64,000 bases of DNA, from NCBI RefSeq assembly GCF_910594005.1, contig NC_057823.1, forward strand, positions 96,582,015 to 96,646,014. The letters run 5' to 3'. The translations under genes and the position numbers were made by a program. The notes beneath the pieces are model-generated. The model was given only the letters and a program-made list of their open reading frames with translations, was not told where the DNA came from and did no database searches. The DNA is from Cervus elaphus. Lineage: Eukaryota > Chordata > Mammalia > Artiodactyla > Cervidae. Below are positions 22,600 to 36,069 of this stretch, one piece after another. Numbering within the stretch: position 1 is the stretch's first letter; each line of letters opens with the position of its first letter.

Positions 22600-22760
22600 C
22601 AACTTACACAGCCTACTGATTTCCATTATCTCATTTGATACTTATGCCAGCCTGTGAGGTAGGTTTTGTTGAGCTTATTTAAAAGATGAATAAACAGAGG
22701 CTCAGAAAATTAAAATGATCTGTTCCAGGTGGCTCAGCTAGTTTTAATTAAACTTATAAT
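22600..22760 (+). mobile_element. MIR SINE fossil
   Basis: Core strings TGTGAGGTAGGTTTT, AACAGAGGCTCAGAAA and GTGGCTCAGCTAGTT follow the MIR order. A related piece just upstream (about 22495-22585, TTCAAGGTCATACAGCAAGT) may be part of a second MIR. Confidence 0.6.
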
Positions 22761-22849
22761 TGTTAAACTTGTAGCTGTAGCATCACAGATTTTTTTTTTT
22801 AATTTCCACGGCTAAATGTTTCTCTTAGGTGGTATTCAGATAATGTATA

Positions 22850-23160
22850 TTTTTAATTTATTTAAAAACACTTAAAATTATTATGCAAATTTTAAAAGTT
22901 GCTTTCTAGTTACAGTTATCACAAGATATTGGCTATATTCCTTGCGTTATACAATATGTCCTTGAGCCTATGTTATACCCAATAGTTTGTACCGTCTCCT
23001 TCCCAACTGCTATCTTGCCCTTTCTCTCCTCTCTACTAGTAACCACTAGTTTGTTCCCTGTATCTGTGAGTCTGCTTATTTTTTGTTATATTCACCAGTT
23101 TGTTGTATTTTTTAGCTTTTACATAAAAGTGATATCATACAATATTTTCTTCACTTAAGC
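22850..23160 (-). mobile_element. Old L1 3' region
   Basis: Reverse-oriented L1 3' UTR-like sequence: AATAGTTTGTACCGTCTCC, AACCACTAGTTTGTTCCC, GTGAGTCTGC and AAGTGATATCATACAATATT. It accounts for the 62-codon chance frame at 22970. Confidence 0.6.
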
Positions 23161-24065
23161 ATTCTTTTATGTATATGCTTAGATTATCACAATCAGTGCC
23201 AAAACTCAGAACTGATAGAATTTATTTTATTTTTGTTGCTATCTTGAAATATTATATGTTGCTTTTTATAGTTCATTTTGTGAAAGTTGCAGGACGATGG
23301 ACATTTTATTTCTGATGATTTTGGTCAACTATTTTGTCTACTTTGAAAAGTAATATTGGAACGGACAAATACTTCTATTCCAAATTCAGCTAGTTGAGAT
23401 TATCTCTTGTGTACAAAGAATGAGATTTCTTTCCTTTTTCCACAGGATGACCATCCTACCTATATTTACAATGAAGATTTTTAGTTTTGTGAGGTATTAT
23501 TATATCCTGGGTACTACAGGTGTTAAACATTTAAAGGTCAACATTTCAAAGAAATGTCTAACTTTCTGTGCCCAGTAGTGTTTGCATATGTTTTCTCATG
23601 CCCTTGAATTAGACATGCATGCAGAAAATGCATGTGCAAACCATATGGCTAGAGATCTATGTGTCACTTCCAAAAATCTCTCACTGCAAGAATCAGGGTT
23701 GCAAACAAGCAAAATCACACTTGAAACCTACCAGGAACTGGATTCCTAAATTCTTGATCAAGACCAAGCATGGGATTTATTTTAGAATAAAGGAGTAGAC
23801 TCTAAGAATACCTAAGTGACTCTTTTAATTAGACATTAAGCACAGAAGCTGAAACATTAACTCTTTGAGGAATTACTGTTAAATTATGTCTAAATGCCTC
23901 CCCCCGCCCCCCAAAACCCTACGTCATCTTAGGAAATAATAAAACTGCAACAGAAATACAAAAATAGTAGGTTGGTTGAGTTACCACTTTTTTAATGGAA
24001 CTAAGTGAAAAGCCATATCCCATGGAGAAATATATCTTAGGGGTAATATATTTGATTTTCTTTAG
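23161..24065. other. AT-rich intergenic stretch
   Basis: No gene or young repeat recognised. A C-rich run lies at about 23901-23913. Confidence 0.5.
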
Positions 24066-24073
24066 TGGTCATG

Positions 24074-24380
24074 GCTTCCCTAGTAGCTCAGTTGGTAAAG
24101 AATCCACCTGCAGTGCAGGAGACCCCAGTTCGATTCCTGGGTTGAGAAAATCCCCCAGAGAAGGGATAGGCTATCCACTCCGGTGTTCTTGGGCTTCTCT
24201 TGTGGCTCAGCTGGTAAAGAATCTGCCTGCAATGCAGGAGACCTGGGTTCAATTTCTGGGTTGGGAAGATCCCCTGGAGAAGGGAAAGGCTACCCACTCC
24301 AGTATTCTGGCCTGGAGAATTCCATTTAGTCCGTGGAGTCACAAAGAGTCGGACCCTACTGAGCGACTTTCACTTTTCAC
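24074..24380 (+). mobile_element. Dimeric Bov-tA SINE (two tRNA-like heads)
   Basis: Two tRNA-like units in tandem, starting at about 24074 (GGCTTCCCTAGTAGCTCAG) and 24191 (GGGCTTCTCTTGTGGCTCAG), followed by a Bov-A body and a tail ending TTTCACTTTTCAC. Perfect 8-bp target duplications TGGTCATG lie at 24066-24073 and 24381-24388. Both heads keep near-canonical A and B boxes, although the second B box is GGGTTCAATTTC. Confidence 0.92.
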
Positions 24381-24388
24381 TGGTCATG

Positions 24389-26854
24389 AACTTTTTTGCG
24401 TGCCACGGGCCTCACCACTTCATGAAGGTCACCACTTCATGAGTGACCTGCCCAGCAGGTCACCAACCTGACTTCTACCAACATCTGAGTTTGTAACTCC
24501 TTTGGGTTATCAGGCCCATAGTCCTCTACAACCGCCCCTCCACTCTGCCCCGTATGCATTTTAAAACTAAAGTAGTTTGGCTCAAGTTTCTGTGACCAGG
24601 ATTAGTTAATCATGCTTTTTGTCATCGTGAAGCAACAGTACTGCAGGAAGACCAGATTGGAGACATTGTCAATAAGCCATTATTGAAGAGATGATGGTGA
24701 CTCACACCAAGGATGTATTAGTAAGATGGTGAGAAGTGATCAGATATCTAAGATTTTGGAAACTAGAGTCAGTAAGAAGTTGATGATACATTAGATTTAA
24801 GATATGAAAATAATTAGAAATCAAGCTTACACCAAGGTAATTAGCCTAAGTAACTGGAAAGATAGAACTGACATCGCAGAAATGGGAAAGATAGTGAATA
24901 GAACAGTTGTTGGTAGAGGAATCAGGAGCCCAACTCCAGACTTTTGGGGTTTGGAATATTCATTAGATACCCAAAGCTGAATAGGCAGTTGAATTTATAG
25001 GCTTGGAGTTTGGGAGAGAAGTCTGGGATGGTGATGCACATTTTTCATGGTGCTTTAGCACATTTCTTTCATTTTATATGTCTATGTCTGGATGTATCCT
25101 AAAATATCTATTTCAGTTAATTAATATCCTTTCAGTAAAATCCCATCTATAAACCATGTAACATTTAAAAATTTTTATTACTTAACTTTATGGATTTTTT
25201 GGATACTCTTCAAATCTGGCTCCTCTTGTTTCATAATTTTCTATCATTGTTTTACTGACTTAATGACTTTGTATATCTTTTCAAACATTAAATGTACATA
25301 TTTCAATATCCTCTTAGGTTGCTGGATTTGCTCTAGTGCTTTTGATGCAGGTTTTTCATTTGATTTTTGGCATTGGGCTTTATCATACGTTTCATAATTA
25401 TCAGTGGACCCATCTTCCCTGGATATTTTCTTCCTTTAAGAATCTCTGAGTGCTGTGGATAATAGCACTTTCCACTTGAGTTAGTACTGGATATAATTCT
25501 AACTGAGCCTCAGCTTTGTTGCCTATTGTAGCCCAATTTTTATGTCAGCTTCTTAATCCAGGTTTTTCATAATGCACATAGCATGAATTTAGACTTGCTC
25601 CCATAAGCTGAGATCTTGATTTATTGAAGGAAATTTTCCTTACATATCATTGAATTCAGTTTCTAAGATATCCCTGGGTCATAAGCAGATTTTTTCTTGC
25701 CTCTCTTAAGTTTTGGTGCAACATTTTTCTTAGTCCCAATCCTGTAAGTGAGCTCACTTGCATGGAACTCAACATCTATCCCAGATCACTCACAGAAGTT
25801 AAAAGTTCCCTGGTGAATAATGTCTCAGAACATAGCATACTTCTTGTTGCTAAGACTCTGGATATAGAACATATCATTCATACACACTATTTGAGGAAAA
25901 TATTTGGGAAAAATTATATAAACAAAGCAAAGCAAATGAAATAGAACAGTGTACTAAAATTAGAGGAAGATGAATAGGAAAGGAAGTGGTGGTGAATAAT
26001 AATATACATTGTAATATAGATAGATCTTTATAAATTAATAATGATAGACCACCTAAAAATTAGTAAAAAGAAATAGTAAATAAGGACTCAAAATCGAAGA
26101 AATGAGGGAGGAAGCTTTCCAGAATGACTGAATAAGAAACTGAGGAAGTCCTCTTAACAAAAAGCAATGATAAAATTGGAGAAAATTGTCAAAAATAATT
26201 TCAGGACTATGGAACTGAATAAGGAATATAATAAATTTAAAATAATTTATTCAAGAAAGACTACAGAAACTTGGTTATAATAGTAGATGGCATTTTAGCA
26301 TAGGGCTTCTTTCATCCATTTTTGTCCTTTCAGCTCAAGCAAAGCATTATTTAGGACAAATCCAGACTTCTAAACTAAACTTCAATATAAATGTACAGGA
26401 ATCAGTGATTTTAGACTTGACTTAATTGGTAAAAATCTTAACAAATTTCCTTTATTTCTACATCACAGCATGATTTTTGAAATGGAATGTGAAATAGCCA
26501 AAATTAAATGTCTGTTTCAGTGGTATCAGAGAGTCAAGGATAATCAACAAAACTCCTATCTTTTAAACACCTTTAAATATGCTATGCATTTATAGATGTA
26601 TAAATTATTAAAAGCTAAGCATCCCTGGAAGAAAAAAACAATTGATATGGGAAGGTTAATCAATTATGTAGTGGTAATTAAATGTCTACCATTTATCTGT
26701 ATTAGGAATGATAAGGACTACAGAAAAAATTAATACTGGTCTCTAACTTGTGGCAGGATAGTTCTTTTGTCACCTTCACCTGGCTCATCCCTGCAGGTGC
26801 ACCCAGTTAGAATATTGGCTGGAGTCTCACTTCATCTAAGACATCTAAGATAAC
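24389..26854. other. AT-rich intergenic stretch
   Basis: No gene recognised. The open frame at 25762-25944 has no recognised similarity. Confidence 0.5.
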
Positions 26855-27060
26855 TTGATGTATCTCTATATATGGTCTTTCGTACTTACAAAGATGAACT
26901 GGGCTTCCTCACATGATGGCAGCAATGTTTCAAGAGTTCACGACCCAGTTGGAAATGCTCATCAAGCCTCTGCTTGCATTACATTTGCCGATGTCCCGTT
27001 GGTAAAAGCAGATGCCATGAGAGAGTGGATCTCACAAGGATATCATTATTATAGGAAGGT
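26855..27060. mobile_element. Ancient interspersed repeat, family not assigned
   Basis: The strings ACTGGGCTTCCTCACATGATGG and GATGCCATGAGAG resemble a common old mammalian repeat containing 'GGGCTTCCTCACAGCATGG'. A similar piece occurs at about 28600-28680 (AATGGGCTTCCTCATCTGG). Low confidence; I cannot name the family. Confidence 0.35.
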
Positions 27061-30004
27061 ATGATTCATTAGGTTCCATTTGGTAACAATCTCCCATGCT
27101 TCAACCTCCGGCCTCAATGATTCATAACTTCCCCATACACAAAATACACTCGTCACCTCCTAAGCACCCGTGGCTTCATACAGACATGCCATCAATTAAG
27201 AAGTCTTTGACGTCATAGACAAGATCAGGTCTGGATATGGATGAGGTATTTTGGTGGAGCATCTCTTGAACCAAATACTCGTGACCTAAAAAGCAAGTTA
27301 TTTGCCCTTCACATACTTAACATAGAACAGTGAATCACGGGAAGGTAACAGCAATAGCCACTGCCATTGAAAAAGAAGAATAGACAATAGCAATCGGACC
27401 ATAGCGATTCTAAATGCCAGACAGACACTTAGTTAGCACTCCCCACCCTTGGAGGCGGGGAATATTCCTTGGTTAGTGCCAGTTCTCCCGGAGAGTCCAT
27501 CTCTGAAACTTTGTTCCCTGTTGCTTTCGGCTCTTGCCTCTGAAGGGCTGGTTCTGGCCTGTGAGACATCTTTCTTCCTTTCTATTAGAAACGACCTGCA
27601 TTTGTCACTGAGTAACTTTCTCAGCCCACTTGCCTTTAATAAACTGGGGAGCCAGAATCTTCTTTTCCTTTTAAACTGTCTCTCTTTTAGTCCAAACTGA
27701 TCAACTCCCTTATAAACTCTGTGATCTTTCTACAAGTCAGATTGGAGTTCATTTGCTGCCCTTGAAGCCACATCTACAATTAATTTGAAGCAGATCTCTT
27801 TATTTGCTTTAGACTCCATATATGGCTGCTGAGGGGCAATGCTGTGGGGCAATCTTACAATCCCTTGTAAGATTCTTAGAAGCCTTTCTGTCTAGATATG
27901 AGGTTCTACTAGGCTCTTCTTTAACTCTTTTTGAGGTCTTAACAAAGAGTCTTACAGCCACATCACTGATTTGAAAATTACCTTAAAGGCAAATATTTCT
28001 CTGAGAAACTTGCTGGCTGGAAAGACTAAATATGAGAAATAATTTTATTTTTCAACCAAGAAACTTTTGGCCTTTTAATATATTGTCTAAATTCACCATG
28101 CAAAATAAAAAATTTTAGCTCCTTTTTCTCTTCCCTTCATCTATGATATACACCTAAAAGATGATTGATGTTTAAAGCATTCTATCTAGAATTCTTAGCC
28201 AGATCTACACGTTTGTTATTAAATCATTATGCATACTCTTTATCTTCCAATATATTGCAGAAAACAGTTCTCCCATTGCTTCAGTGCTACAAAACATCTT
28301 TCTAGACTCTATTAGCAGGTTCTTCAATACTATTTCAGCATTCACCCACTACCTAGTCTCAAAGTCAGTTTCACAATTTTTAGATTTGTGTTATAGCAGT
28401 CATTCAATTCTGGTACAGATTTTCAAATCAACTGTGTGTTGCTGACTTAAAGCAATGAAAAATATTATTTCTTAAATATTAATGGTATGCTCAGTGGTCC
28501 TCTGTAGTTCTTTCTTGGTTTCACTCATGCTGATTCATTCAGCTAGAGTCTGTAGGGAACTCAGCTTGGTTGGGATATTTGTAATGGCTGCTTACCTCTC
28601 CATGTGGTCTTTAATACTCCAGAAGTCTAGAATGGGCTTCCTCATCTGGTGACAGCAATATTTCACGTGTACAAAAGCCCCAGTGATTCATCGGACTCCA
28701 TTAGAATAGCAGTGATCCATCATCTTTTGTTTTGTTTTGTTAATTTCATAGTTACATTGGGCTATATAATCACATAGCAATCTTATAACAGGTGATAAAA
28801 GATTAAAATTAAATTTTCTCAGTATTTGCTATGTTTTGATATTACTCTTACAAAGAAATACTTTCTTCTGTCAAACTCAGCATATATTCCTATCATAAAA
28901 TTTGGCAAATTCTGGTTCATGATACTAATCCTTGCTTAACATAGACTACTTCCCATAGAATACTTAAAAACGAAAGCAAATTTCAAGTTATTTTTTGGTT
29001 GTCTCTTCTGTTTCTAAGTTTTCTCTTCTAATATTGATACTCACAAACTCTGTAAAATTAAGAATGTTTAACAGCACTCAAGTGACCAGTGCATTTTAAC
29101 TTTGTGTTCAGACTGTAAGAAGAATAGCAGTTCTTATGATGAGTCTCTTATTAATATATTTAAATCTAATTAGCAGATAAATAAATATTTGTTGGATTGA
29201 TATGTTGGATTGATTTTCCCCCCAGAATTCCTTGTGAGGAATCAATAGATATCAGACATGTTTGTTTTGTAAATCTTTGTAAAAATAATGCAATAAAAGG
29301 CTTCAGAGCTACTGAAGAAATAGTGTATGGCTGATACTTTTTTTTTTTCTTTTAAACAAGGCAGTTAAACTTAGGAGGTGTTGAATAAGTAAAGTGTCTT
29401 AATTCATGCCAATGTTTTCATTTGTACCAATTTTTATTCCTGACATGAAATAAAAACTCAACACGGATAGCTGTGATTAATATCGTAGCAAGCTCCCTTA
29501 CATATGCTTGGAGTTTGTATGTCATTGCTAACCACCCATAGGTTGCATGGCAAAGACCTGAGATCTGAAACTCTTAAGCATTCTCTTTGTAGACAAATAG
29601 AATTTTCATTATCTATATCCATGTTCTTGTTAATATCCTAACTGTAACTAATCTGCAACCCTAACATTTCTAAGGAAATCTGCTTCTCTGAAATAACTTC
29701 AGATGTTGTGAAGGTTGTTAGTAGATGACAAAAACATGTTTTCTGTCCCTTTTATTACTTTACTTTGGTTGCCTAGTAATCTCTGATGAATTTAAAGCAT
29801 AAGAAGAGATTTCTGAAGATCCCTTATATTTTGCAGGTATAATTCAATTTTGATCATGCCTGTCTCTTAGTTTAATTAACACAGAATATTAAGTTAATGA
29901 GGTTAAGCCCATGGGTTTAATTGCCAAATAGTCTGTGCTAAGCTCCAAATACAGAAAAAAATCAATGCCTTAAGATGAGTAAAAAAATCACTAGACAGAG
30001 AAAG
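27061..30004. other. AT-rich intergenic stretch
   Basis: No gene recognised. Apart from the weak repeat near 28600 noted for 26855 and a T run at 29338-29349, nothing stands out. Confidence 0.45.
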
Positions 30005-30170
30005 ATAACACTTAAGTTTGAATTTTATTTCTTCCACTAACTTACTGTGTAATCTTGGGTAAGTTAACTAACCCTCTTGGTTCAAGAGTGAAAAAAGTAG
30101 TGTTAAATGCACCTGAATTAATTTGTAGAGATATTGGAAAGATCTAATGTAATAATATATGTGAAATTAA
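30005..30170 (+). mobile_element. MIR SINE fossil
   Basis: The order ACTAACTTACTGTGTAATCTTGGGTAAGTTAACTAACC... followed by a GATCTAATGTAATAATATATG region follows MIR. Old and diverged. Confidence 0.6.
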
Positions 30171-30589
30171 TTTTTAAAATATAAAATATAATGGCCACAT
30201 TTATTATCATTATTGGGACATTGATGGACGAGTTGGATAGATTATCATAAAGTCTGTCACTTTTATTATAAAAGCAGTTAATCATAAAATCTCTTTATGG
30301 TATCATCTACCTATCATGTACCAGTTATTTATGAGTGAGAGCACTTTCCTAATACTTTAGTTTAAAATTTATTGAGACATTCTAGAATTTTGAGTGAGAA
30401 ATATTTGTAAATATACTGCTCTCTCTATATTATTATTTGTGATCACGTGTGACTATTAGAGAAGCTTAAGCCCTATTCTTGAAGCTTGGCTTAGGGAAAT
30501 AGATGGCCTGTGGGCTTTCTAGCTTATAGCTTTGGGCTTTGAGGAAAACATATATGCCATCTTCTTGATTTACTACCACATTTTATTTT

Positions 30590-31215
30590 ATTTTTGGAGA
30601 AATTTTAATGCAATAAAAAGTATTAAGTATAGTATGATATGAACGTATGTTCCAGCCGTCTATACACAGCAGCTGTTTCGCAGTTGTTGTAAGTCAGGCC
30701 CCACCAAGGCCAAGCAATAGAACTTTGTCATCTCAGAAACAAACCCCTTAAGAGTCCCCATTCCAGTCATGATAGCCTCTCTTCTGCCACTGGTGATCAC
30801 TCTCCTGACGTTTAGAGTGATCACATCTTTGCGATTTTCCTTTTACAGTTTTATCATTCAAATGTGCCACCGGAGACTGTCACATGGTGTCTCCCGTGAT
30901 TATAATATCATGGAGATAATTTGGATGTTGGTGGCTTATCCCTACTGTCTTGTATTTGTTGCAGGAGGGGGTGTTATGGAGATACTCACCTAATTTGTTG
31001 GAAGTGGTTTCTACTGGTTTGGGTTTTGTTATGCAGTTGCTCTGTCTGTTTTTACATAGGGATGTAGAAAGGTTGAAAAACTTTCTGTCGCTGCTGCTAC
31101 CATTTTTCCAGACAGACTTGTCATTTTGTCATCTTTACCACAAGACTTTTTTTTTTTTTTTTTTCCTGCTCCAGATGGAGTGTTACAGACATAGCCAAAG
31201 TCTCACCTCTGTCCA
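30590..31215 (-). mobile_element. Possible old L1 3' region
   Basis: Placed next to an L1 ORF2 fossil in the matching order. The only weak sequence support is CACTGGTGATCACTCTCCTGACG and the TTTTATCATTCAAATG segment. A T run lies at 31147-31164. Confidence 0.3.
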
Positions 31216-32345
31216 GTATTAAGTATCTGTGCACATATAGGTCTGGTCAGAACTTTGCATTTGGTTCCATTGATTTTGTGATCTGTTCTTCGACCTGTAC
31301 CACGCTGCTTTTATACTTCTGCTTCAAAGTTTGTTTAGAGTCTGCTCCCTTTTTGTTATACATTTTCGTTTCAGAATATAAACTTAGATGTTCATGGATT
31401 TTTATTTTTTCACAGAAATTTTAGAATATATATGTTGAACTCCTTTAAAAACCCAATTAGAATCATGATTGGAGTAAAATTAGTAATTAGGAGATAATTC
31501 TATTTTCCTAGTAGTAAGTACTCCAGTTCAGCACCATAGAATCTCTCCAGTGTTCTTCCTTCATATCCTTTTGAACAGTCCTAGTATTTTTGATAAGATG
31601 ATTGCTAGATACTGTTAATTTTTGTTAATAACTCTTTTTCTTACTACTCATGAAACACCACTATTTGTATTTGTTATTATATTTTATATTTGATTATTTC
31701 ATATAGAGAAATTTAATCCATTTTAATGTTTATCTTGATTTTAGCAAGTATGCTAAAATTTCATTTTGATATTAATGATCTTTCTATTTGTTTTCCTGAC
31801 TTTTCTATATAGATGAACTCTCCCTTCATGCTCCTTATACCTTTTATCAATTATATTATATTATATTGTGATTATTATATTGGCCATTCTCCATTAAAGA
31901 ATACTGGTGATAATAGACACCTTTTTAATTCCTAATCTTCAAGGGCTTTGATATACATTTTTTTACCATTAAATTTGATCTTTTGTTGTACTTTTCTAAA
32001 TTACGGCCTTTCTGATTTAAGGAAATTCCCTTGCATTCCTAGCTTAAAAAGAATTTTTGTCCTAAGTAAGTGCTGAATTTTGACAATTGCTTTTTTGTGT
32101 GTCTACTGAGGTAATTACATAATTTTTGTCTTTAGTTTGTTAATGTGGTGTTATTGGTAAATTTTCTGATGTTAATAAACTAAGCAGGATTTATTATTTA
32201 TGAATTACTTATTCTAGGGTTCTTCCTTCTATGTACATAAGTGAAATGAATTTCTGATTGCTTTTGCATTTTGTCCTTATCTGATTTTGGACAATATTGC
32301 TGCCTTCTTAAATCATACTAGCATTGTTTATCTTTTTCCATATTC
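31216..32345 (-). mobile_element. Old L1 ORF2 fossil
   Basis: Reverse complement of a strongly decayed L1 ORF2. Recognisable strings are TGGTTCCATTGATTTTGTG, GGAAATTCCCTTGCATTCCT, TGTCTACTGAGGTAATTACA and TTTGTTAATGTGGTGTTA. No open frame survives. Confidence 0.7.
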
Positions 32346-34276
32346 TGGAACAGCTTTTATCAGATAGAAATTAACTGTCCAATAAAAGATTCATAACATG
32401 AATAATAATAGCAGAAAATATTCATATATTTGAACGTATTCTTCTAATTGATTCATATTATATTTATTAATTTTTTTCAGCAATATATCACAATAGATAG
32501 TGCTATTATTCTCTTTTTATGGATAAGGAAACAGTGCAAAGAGTTGAGCGATTTGCCCTTTTAAGGTTTCTAACCTGAGGTTTATGAGTCAAGGATTACA
32601 TGGATGGAACTTAGGATATCCAAAAATTTGGATGGGGAGAAATGTACATGTTTATTTTCGCTAACCTAAAGCTGAATTTTAACACTTTCTCCAAATATGA
32701 ATATAGGCAAAATAATACAATAATACAATATTAAGAGTATCTCTTCCTTCACCAATGACAGTATTTAGATATAATTTTATATCACTTTTCAATAGTTGCA
32801 TATATCTCAAAATAATATTGATGTTCATCACCTTTTTCAAATTATGGCAGATAAAAGAATCACTTTTAGAACTTATTTACATCTTTACTTATTTACTACA
32901 TTAATCAAGAAGCAAGATATGCTTTTATTACTTAATATTTAGTAATTGTATTTAGTATAATTTTTTTTTGCAATTTGAATATAGACAGTCCTTTTTTTGC
33001 ATAGTTTTGTGGCAACTAAAATAGACTCTGTTGCCATATTGTATGTACTGTGCAAACCAAGGACTACTTGTATTTATTTTTTGCATATAAAGACATTATT
33101 CTGAAGTAGAATTCATCCACTTCACCGTAAAACAGGTTAAAATTATCTTCATTAGATCACATTAACTACTAGATATGTAGGTAGTAGTGTGGGTATAGAA
33201 CTTACTGGTAAATGGCCCAAAACTAGGTTTTTATGAGTCTTGGATTAATATTTCAATATGTTTGAAATTATTGGCATATTTAAAATTCTGTTTCTTTCTG
33301 AGCTAGTTTTGTATTGTTGTATTTTGCTGAAGTGAATCCATGGAATCAAATTTTCTAATTTATAAGCAAATAGCTATCCATGTTTTTATTTGACTATATC
33401 TTACATCTCTGTTGTACCTGTAGTTATCTATCCATTCCTCTGTCTGTTATTTTTTTTTCACTTGTTTGGTTTTATCATACATCTGACTTACTATTTTCAA
33501 AGATTTTCCTTTGTTAATTTTCTTTTTGTCTACTTTAATCTATATATGTCCTTATTTTTTTGTTTATTTTTTATTTAAAATTTTTGAGTTGAATGATGAT
33601 CATTATTTTATTTCAACTATTGTTTTTTTGTTCTGATAAGCGTATTTCACTTTAGTTTTATTACCCTATAACATTAGATTATGTAATGTGCTTGTACCTA
33701 GAAGCTTAATCATACAGTTTCTTTCCCTGTGAACGTTGCCAAAGACAGTTCTACCTCCTTGAATTTCATTTTGATAATCTTTTAAAATAATTCCTTGCAT
33801 GAATCTGGTCAGAAAGGGATTTTTTTTTTAGTAAAAGTTTAAAAATATTTTTTAAGTTCAGAAATTGAAAGTCATGCAAATAAAGATTGCAATAATATAA
33901 TAAAAATTAATAGATTTTTACAAATTGGTTGATATGAGGTCTCTGGCCACAGGTCTCCTTTTACCTGAACCATCTGGGCTTAATATCTGAGTTCAGAAAG
34001 CGACATCATTGACAGAAATGAAACAGGAAATAAATTTAAGCAACATCTGTTTTCCTCTTTAGACAAATTTGTCTGTTTGGATCTCATCTTTTACAGGTGT
34101 TTTCCCTTTTGTTTTATAAACTTTAAAATTTCCTGGTTCTTGTCATTCCTCTGACCTCAGCAATATTGGATGGTGACACCCAGAGCTTCTTGGTTTTCTT
34201 GGTAATTTTATTTGGTGATGAATACCAACTCCCAGATACCATTACGACAGTGCACAGGCAATATTAGAGTCAAGCT
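32346..34276. other. AT-rich intergenic stretch with a MIR fragment
   Basis: A MIR-like piece lies at about 32465-32560 (TTTTATGGATAAGGAAACAG). Otherwise no gene or repeat is recognised. AT content is very high around 32400-33600. Confidence 0.45.
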
Positions 34277-34286
34277 AAGGCCAGTG

Positions 34287-34357
34287 GAGCCTGGCGGGCT
34301 GCCGTCTATGGGGTCGCACAGAGTCGGACACCACTGAAGCGACTTAGCCGAAGCAGC
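34287..34357 (+). mobile_element. 71-bp Bov-tA tail insertion with target duplication
   Basis: Only the last 71 bp of a Bov-tA (GAGCCTGGCGGGCTGCC to the tail CTTAGCCGAAGCAGC). Perfect 10-bp repeats AAGGCCAGTG flank it at 34277-34286 and 34358-34367, so it is a complete, extremely 5'-truncated insertion and not a broken longer copy. Confidence 0.92.
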
Positions 34358-34367
34358 AAGGCCAGTG

Positions 34368-35858
34368 CATGATCACAACGTATAATGGTAAAGTGCATGT
34401 CTTCTGTTCACCCCAAGTTTTTCTGCTTTTCATTGTGCCAAAACAAAAGTAAAACTCTCAATAATCTTGAAGAAACATCATGTAAATTCTGTGCTCTCTT
34501 AATTTGTCTTTTTAGCTACATTTCTTAGTTGACTCAAAGATACTTTCATGTTCTTTGTGTCAATATATTTTATATGTATTATCAAGAATAAAATTGAAGG
34601 TACAATTTGTGGTTTGGGAGATGGAAATCAGGACATCAGTGACTGAATTTCCATTGACTAACCTGCCCTGGTCTTTGCTTTTTTTTTTTTCCTACCCATG
34701 TTTGAAGATGTTAGTTCTCCTGTCTCTGCCTGGTTCTCTTTCTGTTTCTTTAGACTGAAGAATATATAATATTTTTAAAGTGCTTAATGATGTTTTCATG
34801 TGTTTTCCCAAAACCATATGTGTGTGTTTCTCCTACTTGTCACCTAGCTCATAATCTATTTGGAATCCTTAAAATGGCCAGGACAATGCTAGAAAACAAT
34901 CGGTGCTTATGAGTACCTATGGAAGAGTGAAGATGCAAGCAAAACAATGTTATTTGCAAAACAGAGATATATCAGAATTTTGTTATATAAGATTTAATTG
35001 ACAGACTCTGGAGATTTCAGTCATTGTAATTTTAGGAGCTGAGACTGGCAATAAGAAAGCCAGTGATGAAAAGTTGGCTGGCTTCTCCTGCAGGGTGCAA
35101 CCGTAACACTCTGGCCCTTACATTTAGCACTAAAGCAGCCTCTGGATAAACCCACAGGTATAACTATCTTTTAACTACTGTTTTAATACAAGTCCTTTTG
35201 AGTTTTGGTAGCTATGGCACTGTTTGGGGGCACTAGTTCCAAGATTTTGTTTTTTGGTGATATTCAAAATGTCAGTTCTTGTTATTATGCATTTCACAAC
35301 ATAGCAAGCAACCCATTTCTCTAGGTAGAAAGCAAAAAGTGTAGCAGGTAAAATGTACCATGATAAAAGAGATAGTCTTTTTCTGCAACAGCCATGCACA
35401 CTAAGTGTATGCTATATTTCTTTATTTAGTAATTTATTTATGCAGTCATCATATGTTTAGGGAGCTATATTTCAAACACAAAGTTAGACAGTGACATATT
35501 GGACTTACTGATTAAAGGAAAATCAGAATTTATGCAGCAGGCATAACGGCCTAGACATGGAGAAAGAGGGGCATAGATAAATGTATTATGAAGAAATAGC
35601 TATAATTTTCTCCTTTTCTCCCATTCCCAAATTCTACAAGATAAAGATTGAGAACAATAGAAGTATTTAATTGAATTCTTCCTAGAATAATCAATCTTGA
35701 AAAATTCCAAGAAGAGAAGCCATTATAAGCAATATATCTTCTTTTTTTGTGTGTTGCTTGAACTCAAGGAGGACAGAAGGAAACTCAATGTACTAGTATG
35801 CAATAGAGGCTCTCTGATGCCAACGGAAGGGAGATGTGCCTTAATAGCAATAGCGCAG
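34368..35858. other. AT-rich intergenic stretch
   Basis: No gene recognised. Short frames at 34555-34758 (+) and 35175-35399 (-) have no recognised similarity. Confidence 0.5.
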
Positions 35859-36069
35859 CCTTCCCTGGTGGCTCAGACGGTAAAGCGTTTGCCTACAATG
35901 CGGGAGACCCGGGTTCGATCCCTGGGTTGGGAATATCCCCTGGAGAAGGAAATGGCAACCCACTCCTGTACTCTTGCCTGGAAAATCCCATAGACAGAGG
36001 AGCCTGGTAGGCTACAGTCCATGGGGTCTCAAAGAGTCGGACATGACTGAGCGACTTCACTTCACTTCC
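35859..36069 (+). mobile_element. Full-length Bov-tA SINE with intact pol III boxes
   Basis: A complete head with an A-box-like TGGCTCAGACGG (35869-35880) and canonical B box GGTTCGATCC (35912-35921), a body, and a tail GCGACTTCACTTCACTT. It is one of the best-preserved copies in the window, so probably young. No clear target duplication was found. Confidence 0.93.

Noticed and set aside
35859..35935. tRNA-Glu gene
   Set aside because: A and B boxes are good, but the unit continues into a Bov-tA body and tail, so it is a SINE head. The same holds for the heads at 24074, 24191 and 47768.
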